A program made the translations under genes and the position numbers. From the NCBI RefSeq assembly GCF_014534655.1, contig NZ_JACVVD010000013.1, forward strand, positions 99,001 through 163,000: DNA of 64,000 nt, given 5' to 3'. The DNA comes from Paenibacillus sedimenti (GTDB taxonomy: Bacteria; Bacillota; Bacilli; Paenibacillales; NBRC-103111). Of this stretch, positions 36,433 through 44,617 are shown in pieces; the stretch's first letter is position 1; each line of letters begins with the position of its first letter. The notes below the pieces were generated by a model that saw nothing but the letters and a program-made list of their open reading frames with translations, was not told where the DNA came from and did no database searches.

Positions 36433-37543
36433 CCCCTTTTGCTTGAATTAGTTTGAGTGTAAACAATCTGTGTAGAAAAGGCGAGGAATGGAAAAATTTA
36501 TTTTCATTCCGCAAAGGAGAACGAAAAAGAGAGGCCTGAATTCGAACTAGTCCTCATAAATACTTTATTCGAATATCGTTTGGCCTTTGACCATTACGTC
36601 TACGGAAGGTGCTCTTGATTAGGCAGTGAAGTTACTGACCCAACATACCTCCGGTCATATGTTAGAAAACATGTCGAATACCCGTTTCTTTCAAGCTTGT
36701 TTGAAACATACGAGGTTTTGAGCCGCGCAAAGAAAGATGGATCACTGATCCAGTTTAGGGACGGTGTACGCATAGTATGGGAGTCATGTTCTGAATGAAA
36801 GTCAAGCGCTGAGGTGGTTGGCGAACTATCTTTAATAATCGTAATCCCAGTCTACTTTGCACTGATTCTTACTGTTTTAACGAGCTCGCTTTTATTAATG
36901 AACACCAATTCATATATGGCATAAACATAGATGCATATTTATGCAGTGGATGAATAAGTGCCCAAATATGAACCAGAATTTTTTCTAACGAAATCTGCAA
37001 CAACAATAACGAAGCGTCGTGGGTTTACTGGCTCCATTTTCTAATCAATTCTGGAATATCACAAGTAACTTACTTCCATTTCTTAGAAAACAAAAAACAA
37101 ACTTCCAATAACATTGCGTTATCGGAAGTAAAAAAGATTTCTCTTGGATTAAATGTCGGTACTTTATTACATCATGCCGCCCATGAGACAAATACGTTTT
37201 ATTGTGTTTATTGAGTCTTTATGTGGCGATTTAATCCGATTTTCTTCAGAATTTAGTTCAATAAATCCATGTGAGTATAATGTGTGGGTAGAATTTGTGG
37301 GCAAAATGTGGGCAAGTGGTGGGCCATGGAATTATTCAGGTGCATGTTTCGTATGCGGGAAGCGACCTTATTCTCGCGGCATCTGTTATAGTCGCAAATA
37401 TCGCATAGAATCAATGTTCTTGAAGATAGTTATCTTAGTTTTCTTTGTCTTTACTAGACTTTATCACGGATATTTGCGGCAGTTTTACGGCATGCACCGC
37501 ATTTAATACGCGAATCAAAAATACGAATTCTCGGGCTCTTACG
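36433..37543. other. 1.1-kb region without intact gene
   Basis: Contains a plus-strand coding-like stretch at about 36640-36800 (TYLRSYVRKHVEYPFLSSLF, LSRAKKDGSLIQFRDGVRIV) with no start, and a minus-strand terminator at 37101-37129. The open plus frame at 37153-37506 has no ribosome binding site or protein-like character. Probably decayed cargo. Confidence 0.4.
37101..37129 (-). terminator. Intrinsic terminator
   Basis: ACTTCCGATAAC / GTTATTGGAAGT stem on the minus strand with one mismatch and a 5-nt loop, followed by TTGTTTTTTG. It would end transcription coming from the minus-strand genes at 37544-39327. Confidence 0.75.
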
Positions 37544-37917
37544 TTATAGAGTTACAGCCGAATACCTGTGCATTGTTCCATGGTCTGGATTGGCACTAGT
37601 TGATTTAAGCATCTTCACATGTGCATCGAGCTCCGTCTTGAGTGCTTTCAGACAGGCATCTAGAAAACCACTTTCCCTGAATCCAATAGTGCTACTGAAC
37701 CTTCATAGACATCCATCTGCCATTTCTTACGTTCTTTGTTGAACGCCAAGCAAGCTGGCCATGAATCGTCTTCGTGATCTGTTGTTAATGCGTAGTTGAG
37801 GTGATATACATAGAAATCCGCCGTTATCTCGTAGCCATATATGTGAACGTCTCTCAATTTCAGCAAATTACATCGCACCTTTCCGGATTTTTTTACAAAG
37901 ATGTTAGGATCTATCAA
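37544..37917 (-). pseudogene. Small hypothetical gene, frameshifted
   Basis: The frame from 37917 (IDPNIFVKKSGKVRCNLLKL, then WPACLAFNKERKKWQMDVYE) ends in a TAG at 37660, but an alternative frame continues with coding character (GFLDACLKALKTELDAHVKM) to a TAA at 37544. A frameshift near 37680 explains this. The original protein would be about 125 residues; family unknown. A 5' truncation is also possible, because only a TTG start is available. Confidence 0.45.
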
Positions 37918-38034
37918 TGTTCTACTACTAGTAAATTCGCATAATTAATCAATCACATAAATGTGATATCACAACTGCACGAAGCGTTCTACAACAACGT
38001 GCGAACTTTTGAAACGATCTACTAGGATATCTCT

Positions 38035-39327
38035 TTAAGAAGAAGTTTCATATAATATACCCATTATTTCTGCATCATGAATATCCTGCCATTCGAAAGG
38101 AATATCTGCTATCCCTTCTCTATGTACAATATATAAATAAACTTTAGCTGCATCTGAAAGTTTATTAAATGCTGTTTTATTAAAATATATATTTATTGCA
38201 TTAATTAGCAATTCCTTAATGAAATTCCACAAATAAAAAAGTTGTTTGTTTTTGTCATTGCATGATTCATACTGCTGCTTCAATTTGTCAATGCTAATAA
38301 TTCTTTTCCGATCTTTATAATAAGAAACAATAATATACGGCTTCTTGCTATTTATTACATTCACATAACAAAATATATCCTCAAACTCAATAACTTCTGA
38401 TAGAGAAAGGTTAATCCTGTCAACAGGCAATTCGAAGTAAATGGTTTCTAATTCAGATTCTACTTCCTGCTTTTTTAATTGTTTTAGTTCATTTAACATT
38501 TTCAACATTAAGGGATGAAGCCTAAATAACGTTTTAACTGAGTTATGATAGTTTCTAAAATATTCAGACTGGGAGCCATCAGAATTACATGTAGCATACT
38601 TATTTTCACTAATTAGTTCTGCCATATAAAAAATATTCATAATTCGGTAGTAAATATCAAAAGTAATAGCCTTTAATGAATACTCGATATTTTGGATACT
38701 TGTTCCCGAATAATCAGTATTTCCATCCTTTTCAATATCAGCAAATAGTTCTTCATCATGCTTTTCGCAAAACGAGACTGTAACACTCGCTTTTCTAATA
38801 GGGACTTCAGAATAAAACTTTGAGATTTCTTTTTCAAGTGTCTCCACATCAGGCACTTTATGATCATTAAAGCGAATTACTTTGTTGCCAGAACTTAAGT
38901 TATTCAGAACGTTTCCCCGAGACAATGTATGCGAATGTACTATAGAGTCATCGTGATTGCAATCACCAAACACTTCATGAGCAGAGCAATAAGAAATACT
39001 CTTTTTATTTACAGATTTTTCCTCTATTTTATGACTTATCAATTTGCTGTCTTTTTGAAAATAAAGTTGATTAAGTTCTTCTTCTACTAATTTAAAATTC
39101 TCTTTTCTAAATTTAATAGCTTCATCAAGTTTTTTTTTGCAACAGTCTTTATAATGTTTACCTATTAAGCAAACACATACTTCCTCATCCATGGGTAAGT
39201 ATGATTCTAATGAAAACTTAGGATACTTTTCTCTATTAAAAAAATCTTCATATTTTTGAAAAATATCTTTATATTTTCGAAAAATACCTTCATATTCTTG
39301 AAAGTCCAACCTAATCGCCTCCAGCAT
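38035..39327 (-). CDS. SEC-C-motif protein with HNH-like cysteine/histidine region
   Basis: 430 residues. After an N-terminal helix comes CVCLIGKHYKDCC (about 51-63), a SEC-C zinc motif (CxC-x8-CC). Next is YCSAHEVFGDCNHDDSIVHS followed by HTLSRGNVL and FCEKHDEELFADIE, a Cys/His pattern with HS-HTLSRGN resembling zinc HNH nucleases. The remainder is helical. Candidate single-gene nuclease-type defence protein; the nuclease reading is inferred from the residue pattern. It ends 118 bp before the small pseudogene. The start is an ATG 13 nt after GGAGG (CTGGAGGCGATTAGG lies inside the first codons), so the exact start is uncertain. Confidence 0.65.
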   Translation of the reverse strand: MLEAIRLDFQEYEGIFRKYKDIFQKYEDFFNREKYPKFSLESYLPMDEEVCVCLIGKHYKDCCKKKLDEAIKFRKENFKLVEEELNQLYFQKDSKLISHKIEEKSVNKKSISYCSAHEVFGDCNHDDSIVHSHTLSRGNVLNNLSSGNKVIRFNDHKVPDVETLEKEISKFYSEVPIRKASVTVSFCEKHDEELFADIEKDGNTDYSGTSIQNIEYSLKAITFDIYYRIMNIFYMAELISENKYATCNSDGSQSEYFRNYHNSVKTLFRLHPLMLKMLNELKQLKKQEVESELETIYFELPVDRINLSLSEVIEFEDIFCYVNVINSKKPYIIVSYYKDRKRIISIDKLKQQYESCNDKNKQLFYLWNFIKELLINAINIYFNKTAFNKLSDAAKVYLYIVHREGIADIPFEWQDIHDAEIMGILYETSS

Positions 39328-39383
39328 ATAATTGGGTGAAATTACAAAAATCTTAAAATTTTTATAGCTTTATTGTATAAAAA

Positions 39384-39411
39384 GACAAGCCCGCCTCACA
39401 ACGGACTTGTT
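39384..39411 (-). terminator. Terminator of the hsd operon
   Basis: On the minus strand ACAAGTCCG / CGGGCTTGT arms followed by CTTTTTATA, 27 bp after the stop of the PIN gene. Confidence 0.75.
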
Positions 39412-39437
39412 ATGTTCAGCGGTAAAAGCTTTATGTA

Positions 39438-40001
39438 TTAGTCCAAAATCTTATTATAAAAATCGCCGGGTTTTATAGCCTCGATGCCACCGATATTTTG
39501 AGGGAAGCGTTTTGTATTACTCGTGACGATGTATTTGCACTCTTCATTGATTGCCGTCACCCAAACATGAACATCGTTTTCGTCATAGTTACTCAACGGT
39601 TTTTGTAGACCGTGGTCTTGAGCGATGGAGACGGCCGTTTGTGTATCGCATTCGCTTATTTCCGCTAGTGCTTGTCCGATAGGGTCACCTAATCTACTTA
39701 CTATATCAAGGGCGTGCCTGCCAACTCGGCTGTTTACGGCTGGTTGATTATCTAAGATGGGATACACAAAAAGTTCCAAAAAGTCATCAACTAGATCTAA
39801 GGGATACAACTTACCGCCAATCCCTTTGAATAGGGCGTTATGATAAAACTCCATCAAGCATACACGAGATAAAACAACCCGGTAATCAATCGTCTGCGAG
39901 GCAATAGTTAACAACTGACGATTGATTCCCGGACTGTGGATCGCCCCGCATAGCACCGTTGTATCAAAAAGAACGTGGGGGGAGGTATTAAATCCACTCA
40001 C
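39438..40001 (-). CDS. PIN-domain protein of the hsd operon
   Basis: 187 residues from a GTG at 40001, 9 nt after GGGGGAGG and overlapping the hsdR stop by 14 bp. PIN-like landmarks: VLFDTTVLCGAI (first acidic residue), a central MEF acid, and ENDVHVWVTAINEECKYIVT followed by SNTKRFP (C-terminal acids). PIN domains are RNases, often toxins, but no antitoxin gene is adjacent. Translational coupling to hsdR suggests an accessory or backup effector of the restriction system. Confidence 0.75.
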   Translation of the reverse strand: MSGFNTSPHVLFDTTVLCGAIHSPGINRQLLTIASQTIDYRVVLSRVCLMEFYHNALFKGIGGKLYPLDLVDDFLELFVYPILDNQPAVNSRVGRHALDIVSRLGDPIGQALAEISECDTQTAVSIAQDHGLQKPLSNYDENDVHVWVTAINEECKYIVTSNTKRFPQNIGGIEAIKPGDFYNKILD

Positions 40002-43000
40002 TCTCGTCGGCCTCCCCCTTTGATGCGTTAAATTCATTTAGTTGTTGCTCATATACCTTGCGCTTTCTTGCTTGCTCAAGGCTGATTTTGAAGTATTTTT
40101 GCGGAATTCTCCAGTGACCACCATCGGTTTGATACGCTTCCGGATACTTATTTTTATCACACCAGCGCAGAATCGTCAGATCCGTTACGCCTAATATTTC
40201 CGCAACTTCCGACGATGTGTAAACTTCCACCTTCGGCTCTTCAATATCGAACCCACCTTTAAGAACGAACTCCTGGAGTAAATTATGTACTTTTATGTTG
40301 ATCTTAAAAATCGGTATATTAACGTTTTCTAATCTCTCAAAATACTCCTTTGCCTTAGCTTTGTCTACGGAGGCCTTCAAATCATCAAAACGACCGAATT
40401 CATTGATGCTTGCTTCAGTTACATTGGCAGCCATCAGATTACGGAGTTTCCTTTCATCTACCCCTAAAAATCGTGAAATACGCCTGATTTGGTCATTCTT
40501 TGCTCTGAATTGATATTCAGTGACGTATTCCCTGAAAGTTTTCCCACTTTCCATCTTGGCATTTCCGCTTTCTACGTCGTGAAGAAAGATATTTGCATAC
40601 TTTTGTTCTTCCTGCGTCAATGCAGCGAATGACTTATGCAGATCATCAAGCGTCTTCCGCATTTCAGCTTCATCAACATTATCTTGAGTAAGAATTCTCT
40701 GAAACTTTTCAAAACGCGAGTTCATATAATCTGAATCGATTCTCCCGGTATCAATCTCCGTCAGGTAACCAACGATCTCGAAAGGAACATCGTCGCCGCC
40801 ACCCCCACCTCCGCCGCCGAACAGCTCTTTATACCGCATAGCCAGAACCAAATAAGTATTTTCATCCAGTTTCATTTCGACTCGAGTCTTTGGCTTACCA
40901 CTGCCCTGGCTGAACAGGTAAGTTGATTGATTCCACTTAAAACCTTGAATTTTTGAAGCTTCCAGATAGTCATTGAATGATTTGAAGAGCGAGGCAAATT
41001 TACCGCGCTCCGAACGATCATCCGGCAGTTTTTCAAAGTTCGGAATCCCAGAACGAGCGAACAGTTCACTGATATCAACAAAAATTGCATTCAGCTTGTT
41101 TAAGTTATACTCAAGCCGTTCTACAAACAATCCAATTGGCTTATCGCCAGAATAGGTCTTCACAGCTTTTTCGATGTGTTGCTCCATTGTATGCGGATAT
41201 CTGTAGTATCGTATCGTTCCAAAGGGTTTTTCCGGGCCGAACAAACGATTGGTGCGCGAGAATGCCTGAATGATATTTTCGTATTCAAGCATCTTATCCA
41301 TGTACAGCGTGTTAATCCACTTGGAATCGAAGCCTGTAAGCATCTGGTTGACTACAATCAGAAGATCGAGCTGCATTTCGGGTGTTCTCTCAATAAATTG
41401 ATATGGCTTTTTGTGAGCAAGTCTTGCAGCAATGTCCTTTTTCAGCTTGTCGTATCTCTTCAGACTAAATTCCTGTTTGTATCTGGCGTTATAATCCTCG
41501 ATTATTTCAACAAGACCATCCTCTTTGAAAGCTACTCCACCGTTATTGTCAATGCTTGGGTCAAACAAGCAGGTAGCCTTTAATGTGGGCAGGGCTTGTT
41601 TTATTATTCGATAATAACGGATCGCCTCTGGAATGCTGCTTGTAGCAAAGATTGCATGAAACTTGCTATTATGGCTTAATGTCACCCAGTTATCTGCAAT
41701 GTCACGAATAACCGTACTCCGATGTTCTTCCCTTTGATATTGGGATTTTGCCAAATAGTCCTCAATACCCTTCACATACTTTCCATCATCACCAATATAG
41801 CCAGCCATTTTTACTTCAGAGGAATTCATATATTTATAAAAGACTTCGCTCTTATCAGGATCAGCTAGAGCTTCTTCAACGGTAGAGGCTTTTGCCCGCT
41901 CCAAAGCAACAGCCTGCCGAATATCCCGATCTCTGTAGGTCAACACTTTATAAGGATCGAATCCAAGAACATTTTTATCACGAATCCCGTCGGCAATGCT
42001 GTACCTGTGCAACTCGTTGCCGAAGATGGTCGAGGTAGTGTTCATGTTTTTCTGGTTTTCATCCTGAATGGGTGTTCCTGAAAATCCAAAGAAAACGGCA
42101 GACGGAAAAGAATCCTTTATATTTTGGAGCATATCTCCAAAGGTAGTGCGATGCGCCTCATCGACAATAATAACAATTCTCTTGGAATTCATTATCTTAA
42201 TATCATGAGCATTTAATCCGTCTTCTTCGTCCTTGATATTGCTCATTTTCTGAATAGATGTGACGATAAGTGTATTGGCCGGGTCGTCGCTTTTTAGTTT
42301 TGAAATTAATACTATCGTATCTTCCGTTGCCTGAACGGACTCATTTTCATCTGCAAAACCGCGATACTCTTTTAAGGACTGAGTTCCGAGTTCAATTCTG
42401 TCCATAAGGAAGATGACTTTATCGGCATCTTTGGAGTTTGCAATCAATTGCGCCGACTTAAAACTTGTCATCGTCTTGCCTGAGCCTGTGGTATGCCAAA
42501 CATATCCGCCAAGCCTATCTCGACCGTCCCAGTTGGTTTTGGAAACACGGTCAGAAATCGCATTTGCTGCATAGTACTGATAACTACGCATGACTTTCAA
42601 TACGCCATCGGTGTCATCAGCAACAGTGTAAAAGCCGATAAGCCGGTGTGCCATCGGAATGGAAAGCAGTGAAGAAGCAATCGTTTTCCAATCATTAATA
42701 GGCTCGTTATTAAAATCTGCCCAGTGAAAATAGTAATCTTTATTGAACTTTCCGTCCATTCCGGGATTGGCGAAATAAACAGTTTCTGCCGGTTCCATAG
42801 CAACAAATATTTGAATCAGCGCAAATATTCCGGTGAAAATCCCTTCATCGGAGTATTTTTCGATTTGGTTATAAGCCTGGCTGACCGAAACGCCGCTGCG
42901 CTTCAGCTCAATATGTATAACCGGCATACCATTGATCAAGAGCATCAAGTCGCCGCGGCGGTCATTTAATATTTTGGACTTGCTCTTATATTTAGGCTGT

Positions 43001-43377
43001 TGTGCGATCTGATAGCGGCTTTGTCCGGCAGCGATTTCACGGCGATCGTAGATTTTGAGGCTGATCTCTTTACCGAAGTGCAGAGTATCATCGGGATTAT
43101 CACGAATAATGGCTACAGTTCTCCCATTGATAAACCCGTTTAATTTCAAAGGCGAACGAAGTGTCGTGATCTGCTCCATAATCTGTTGCATCTCGCCGCT
43201 TGTTAGAGGATAATTATTCAAACGGTCAATCCCTCTGTTGTTTTCAAAAAGAATACCCGCCCAGTTTTTTATTAAATCTTCTTCAGAGGGGTTCTTTAAA
43301 ACCTTAGGTTCCCAGCCTTTATGTGATAGTACCTCTATCAAGGATTCCTCAAAATCAGATTCTTTGTTAAAGACCAT
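39988..43377 (-). CDS. hsdR: Type I restriction enzyme R subunit with C-terminal HTH
   Basis: 1129 residues. N-terminal nuclease with GDLMLLINGMPVIHIELKRS (D...ExK), SF2 translocase motifs VWHTTGSGKTMTSF (Walker A), VIIVDEAHRT (DEAH box), GFSGTP and QAFSRTNR. The subunit cleaves and translocates unmodified DNA with HsdM2S. Two oddities: a run of eight glycines near residue 825-835 (YKELFGGGGGGGGDD), and a MerR/excisionase-type HTH near the C terminus (TSSEVAEILGVTDLTILRWC, HWRIPQKYF). Preceded by hsdS and followed by the overlapping PIN gene. Start ATG after AGAGGTGTGAACGCACA. Confidence 0.93.
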   Translation of the reverse strand: MVFNKESDFEESLIEVLSHKGWEPKVLKNPSEEDLIKNWAGILFENNRGIDRLNNYPLTSGEMQQIMEQITTLRSPLKLNGFINGRTVAIIRDNPDDTLHFGKEISLKIYDRREIAAGQSRYQIAQQPKYKSKSKILNDRRGDLMLLINGMPVIHIELKRSGVSVSQAYNQIEKYSDEGIFTGIFALIQIFVAMEPAETVYFANPGMDGKFNKDYYFHWADFNNEPINDWKTIASSLLSIPMAHRLIGFYTVADDTDGVLKVMRSYQYYAANAISDRVSKTNWDGRDRLGGYVWHTTGSGKTMTSFKSAQLIANSKDADKVIFLMDRIELGTQSLKEYRGFADENESVQATEDTIVLISKLKSDDPANTLIVTSIQKMSNIKDEEDGLNAHDIKIMNSKRIVIIVDEAHRTTFGDMLQNIKDSFPSAVFFGFSGTPIQDENQKNMNTTSTIFGNELHRYSIADGIRDKNVLGFDPYKVLTYRDRDIRQAVALERAKASTVEEALADPDKSEVFYKYMNSSEVKMAGYIGDDGKYVKGIEDYLAKSQYQREEHRSTVIRDIADNWVTLSHNSKFHAIFATSSIPEAIRYYRIIKQALPTLKATCLFDPSIDNNGGVAFKEDGLVEIIEDYNARYKQEFSLKRYDKLKKDIAARLAHKKPYQFIERTPEMQLDLLIVVNQMLTGFDSKWINTLYMDKMLEYENIIQAFSRTNRLFGPEKPFGTIRYYRYPHTMEQHIEKAVKTYSGDKPIGLFVERLEYNLNKLNAIFVDISELFARSGIPNFEKLPDDRSERGKFASLFKSFNDYLEASKIQGFKWNQSTYLFSQGSGKPKTRVEMKLDENTYLVLAMRYKELFGGGGGGGGDDVPFEIVGYLTEIDTGRIDSDYMNSRFEKFQRILTQDNVDEAEMRKTLDDLHKSFAALTQEEQKYANIFLHDVESGNAKMESGKTFREYVTEYQFRAKNDQIRRISRFLGVDERKLRNLMAANVTEASINEFGRFDDLKASVDKAKAKEYFERLENVNIPIFKINIKVHNLLQEFVLKGGFDIEEPKVEVYTSSEVAEILGVTDLTILRWCDKNKYPEAYQTDGGHWRIPQKYFKISLEQARKRKVYEQQLNEFNASKGEADESEWI

Positions 43378-43392
43378 TGTGCGTTCACACCT

Positions 43393-44616
43393 CTACACAA
43401 ACATTTTTCCGAGCATAGCTTTCTTGATATTCTTCAACTTTTCTAACTTACGCCGATGAAGGGTGATGAGTTTGTCGAATTGTGTCAGATACTCACCAAC
43501 TTTTTGTTGCTCTTTCAAACTTGGGTATGGTATTGGCATCTCAATAAGCACAGAATCCTTAATTGAAAATCTGTCAGACCTTGCACCTGAGTCGCCGTTC
43601 AACTTCATAAACGAATGCCAATATCTGCTTTTAAAATACTGCTCGAGAAATGTGTTATCAATGTCGTGAGTTCTGAAAACAGTATAAAGTGGCGACATTA
43701 CGCCGCTTCTGCCCAATTTATTACGGTTAATTGGTCCAACAGGGGCAAATGTTGAAATTCTTGGATTGTAAACAAAATCCTCACTTTTTACCACGTAATA
43801 GCCATTCAAGTTTGCTGCATTTGAAATATCATGGTCAAAAAAATCACGTTGGCTAATTATTCCGAACTCTGCGGAGTTCGTAAATGTTTCTGTAAATTTT
43901 AGATTTACATTCTTTTCTATGACCTTGTCCGAAATATCTTTCAACTTGCGCTGTTTCCACGCTTCAGTAAATCCGGCAAAACGAAATTCCGGAGCATTGA
44001 CTCCATCCTTCGGGAACATTTTTTCGAGCATGGATTTTTTGACGATTATCAGCTTGTCATATTTACGCTGATGAATGGTGATAAGGTTGTCAAGGTGGGT
44101 GAAGAAGGCCGAAATTCTCTCCTGCTCAGAAACAGAAGGTATTCGACACAAAACATTAATAAACGAGTCCCAATATAGTCTTTTTCTGAAGTCGGTGACT
44201 CCATAAGAGAGATTGTTCATCTGAATAATCATTTCATCTCGGCGTAAACAATAATCCATAAACAGAGGGTAAAGCTGTGCGCTAGGAATAGCAGTTATAT
44301 ATGCAGGGCTTACCATCCCCTCTGACATTACGACTCCGAGCGCCCCTTGCCACGCACGCATCATGTTAAGTACAAGATCACCGAAATAAACATGTTTATA
44401 TAGAGATTTATCCTCGCTCCTGCGTACTTTTTTCCCTAAAGTATCACTGTCTAATTCTTCGGTTGAAACCCCATGTTGGATAGAAACGGAAAGAATCTGT
44501 AACGAATCGTATCCTCGCTCTTTCCTCTCTGTGTATATTTCTCTCAACTCATGCTGTTCCCAAGCATCGGTAAATCCAGTGAATCGAATCTCTGGTTTAT
44601 TATCTTTTCCAACCAT
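43393..44616 (-). CDS. hsdS: Type I restriction-modification specificity subunit
   Basis: 407 residues from the ATG at 44616, overlapping hsdM. Two target-recognition halves, each opened by EIRFTGFTDAWEQHELREI or EFRFAGFTEAWKQRKLKDIS and each closed by a helical spacer (LDNLITIHQRKYDKLIIVKK; FDKLITLHRRKLEKLKNIKK), the standard repeat layout of HsdS. It sets the bipartite recognition sequence for both methylation and cleavage; the sequence recognised cannot be deduced. The stop lies 16 bp before the hsdR start. Confidence 0.93.
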   Translation of the reverse strand: MVGKDNKPEIRFTGFTDAWEQHELREIYTERKERGYDSLQILSVSIQHGVSTEELDSDTLGKKVRRSEDKSLYKHVYFGDLVLNMMRAWQGALGVVMSEGMVSPAYITAIPSAQLYPLFMDYCLRRDEMIIQMNNLSYGVTDFRKRLYWDSFINVLCRIPSVSEQERISAFFTHLDNLITIHQRKYDKLIIVKKSMLEKMFPKDGVNAPEFRFAGFTEAWKQRKLKDISDKVIEKNVNLKFTETFTNSAEFGIISQRDFFDHDISNAANLNGYYVVKSEDFVYNPRISTFAPVGPINRNKLGRSGVMSPLYTVFRTHDIDNTFLEQYFKSRYWHSFMKLNGDSGARSDRFSIKDSVLIEMPIPYPSLKEQQKVGEYLTQFDKLITLHRRKLEKLKNIKKAMLGKMFV

Positions 44617-44617
44617 A

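Noticed and set aside
37153..37506. 117-codon plus-strand frame
   Set aside because: No ribosome binding site, odd composition and no recognisable motif.
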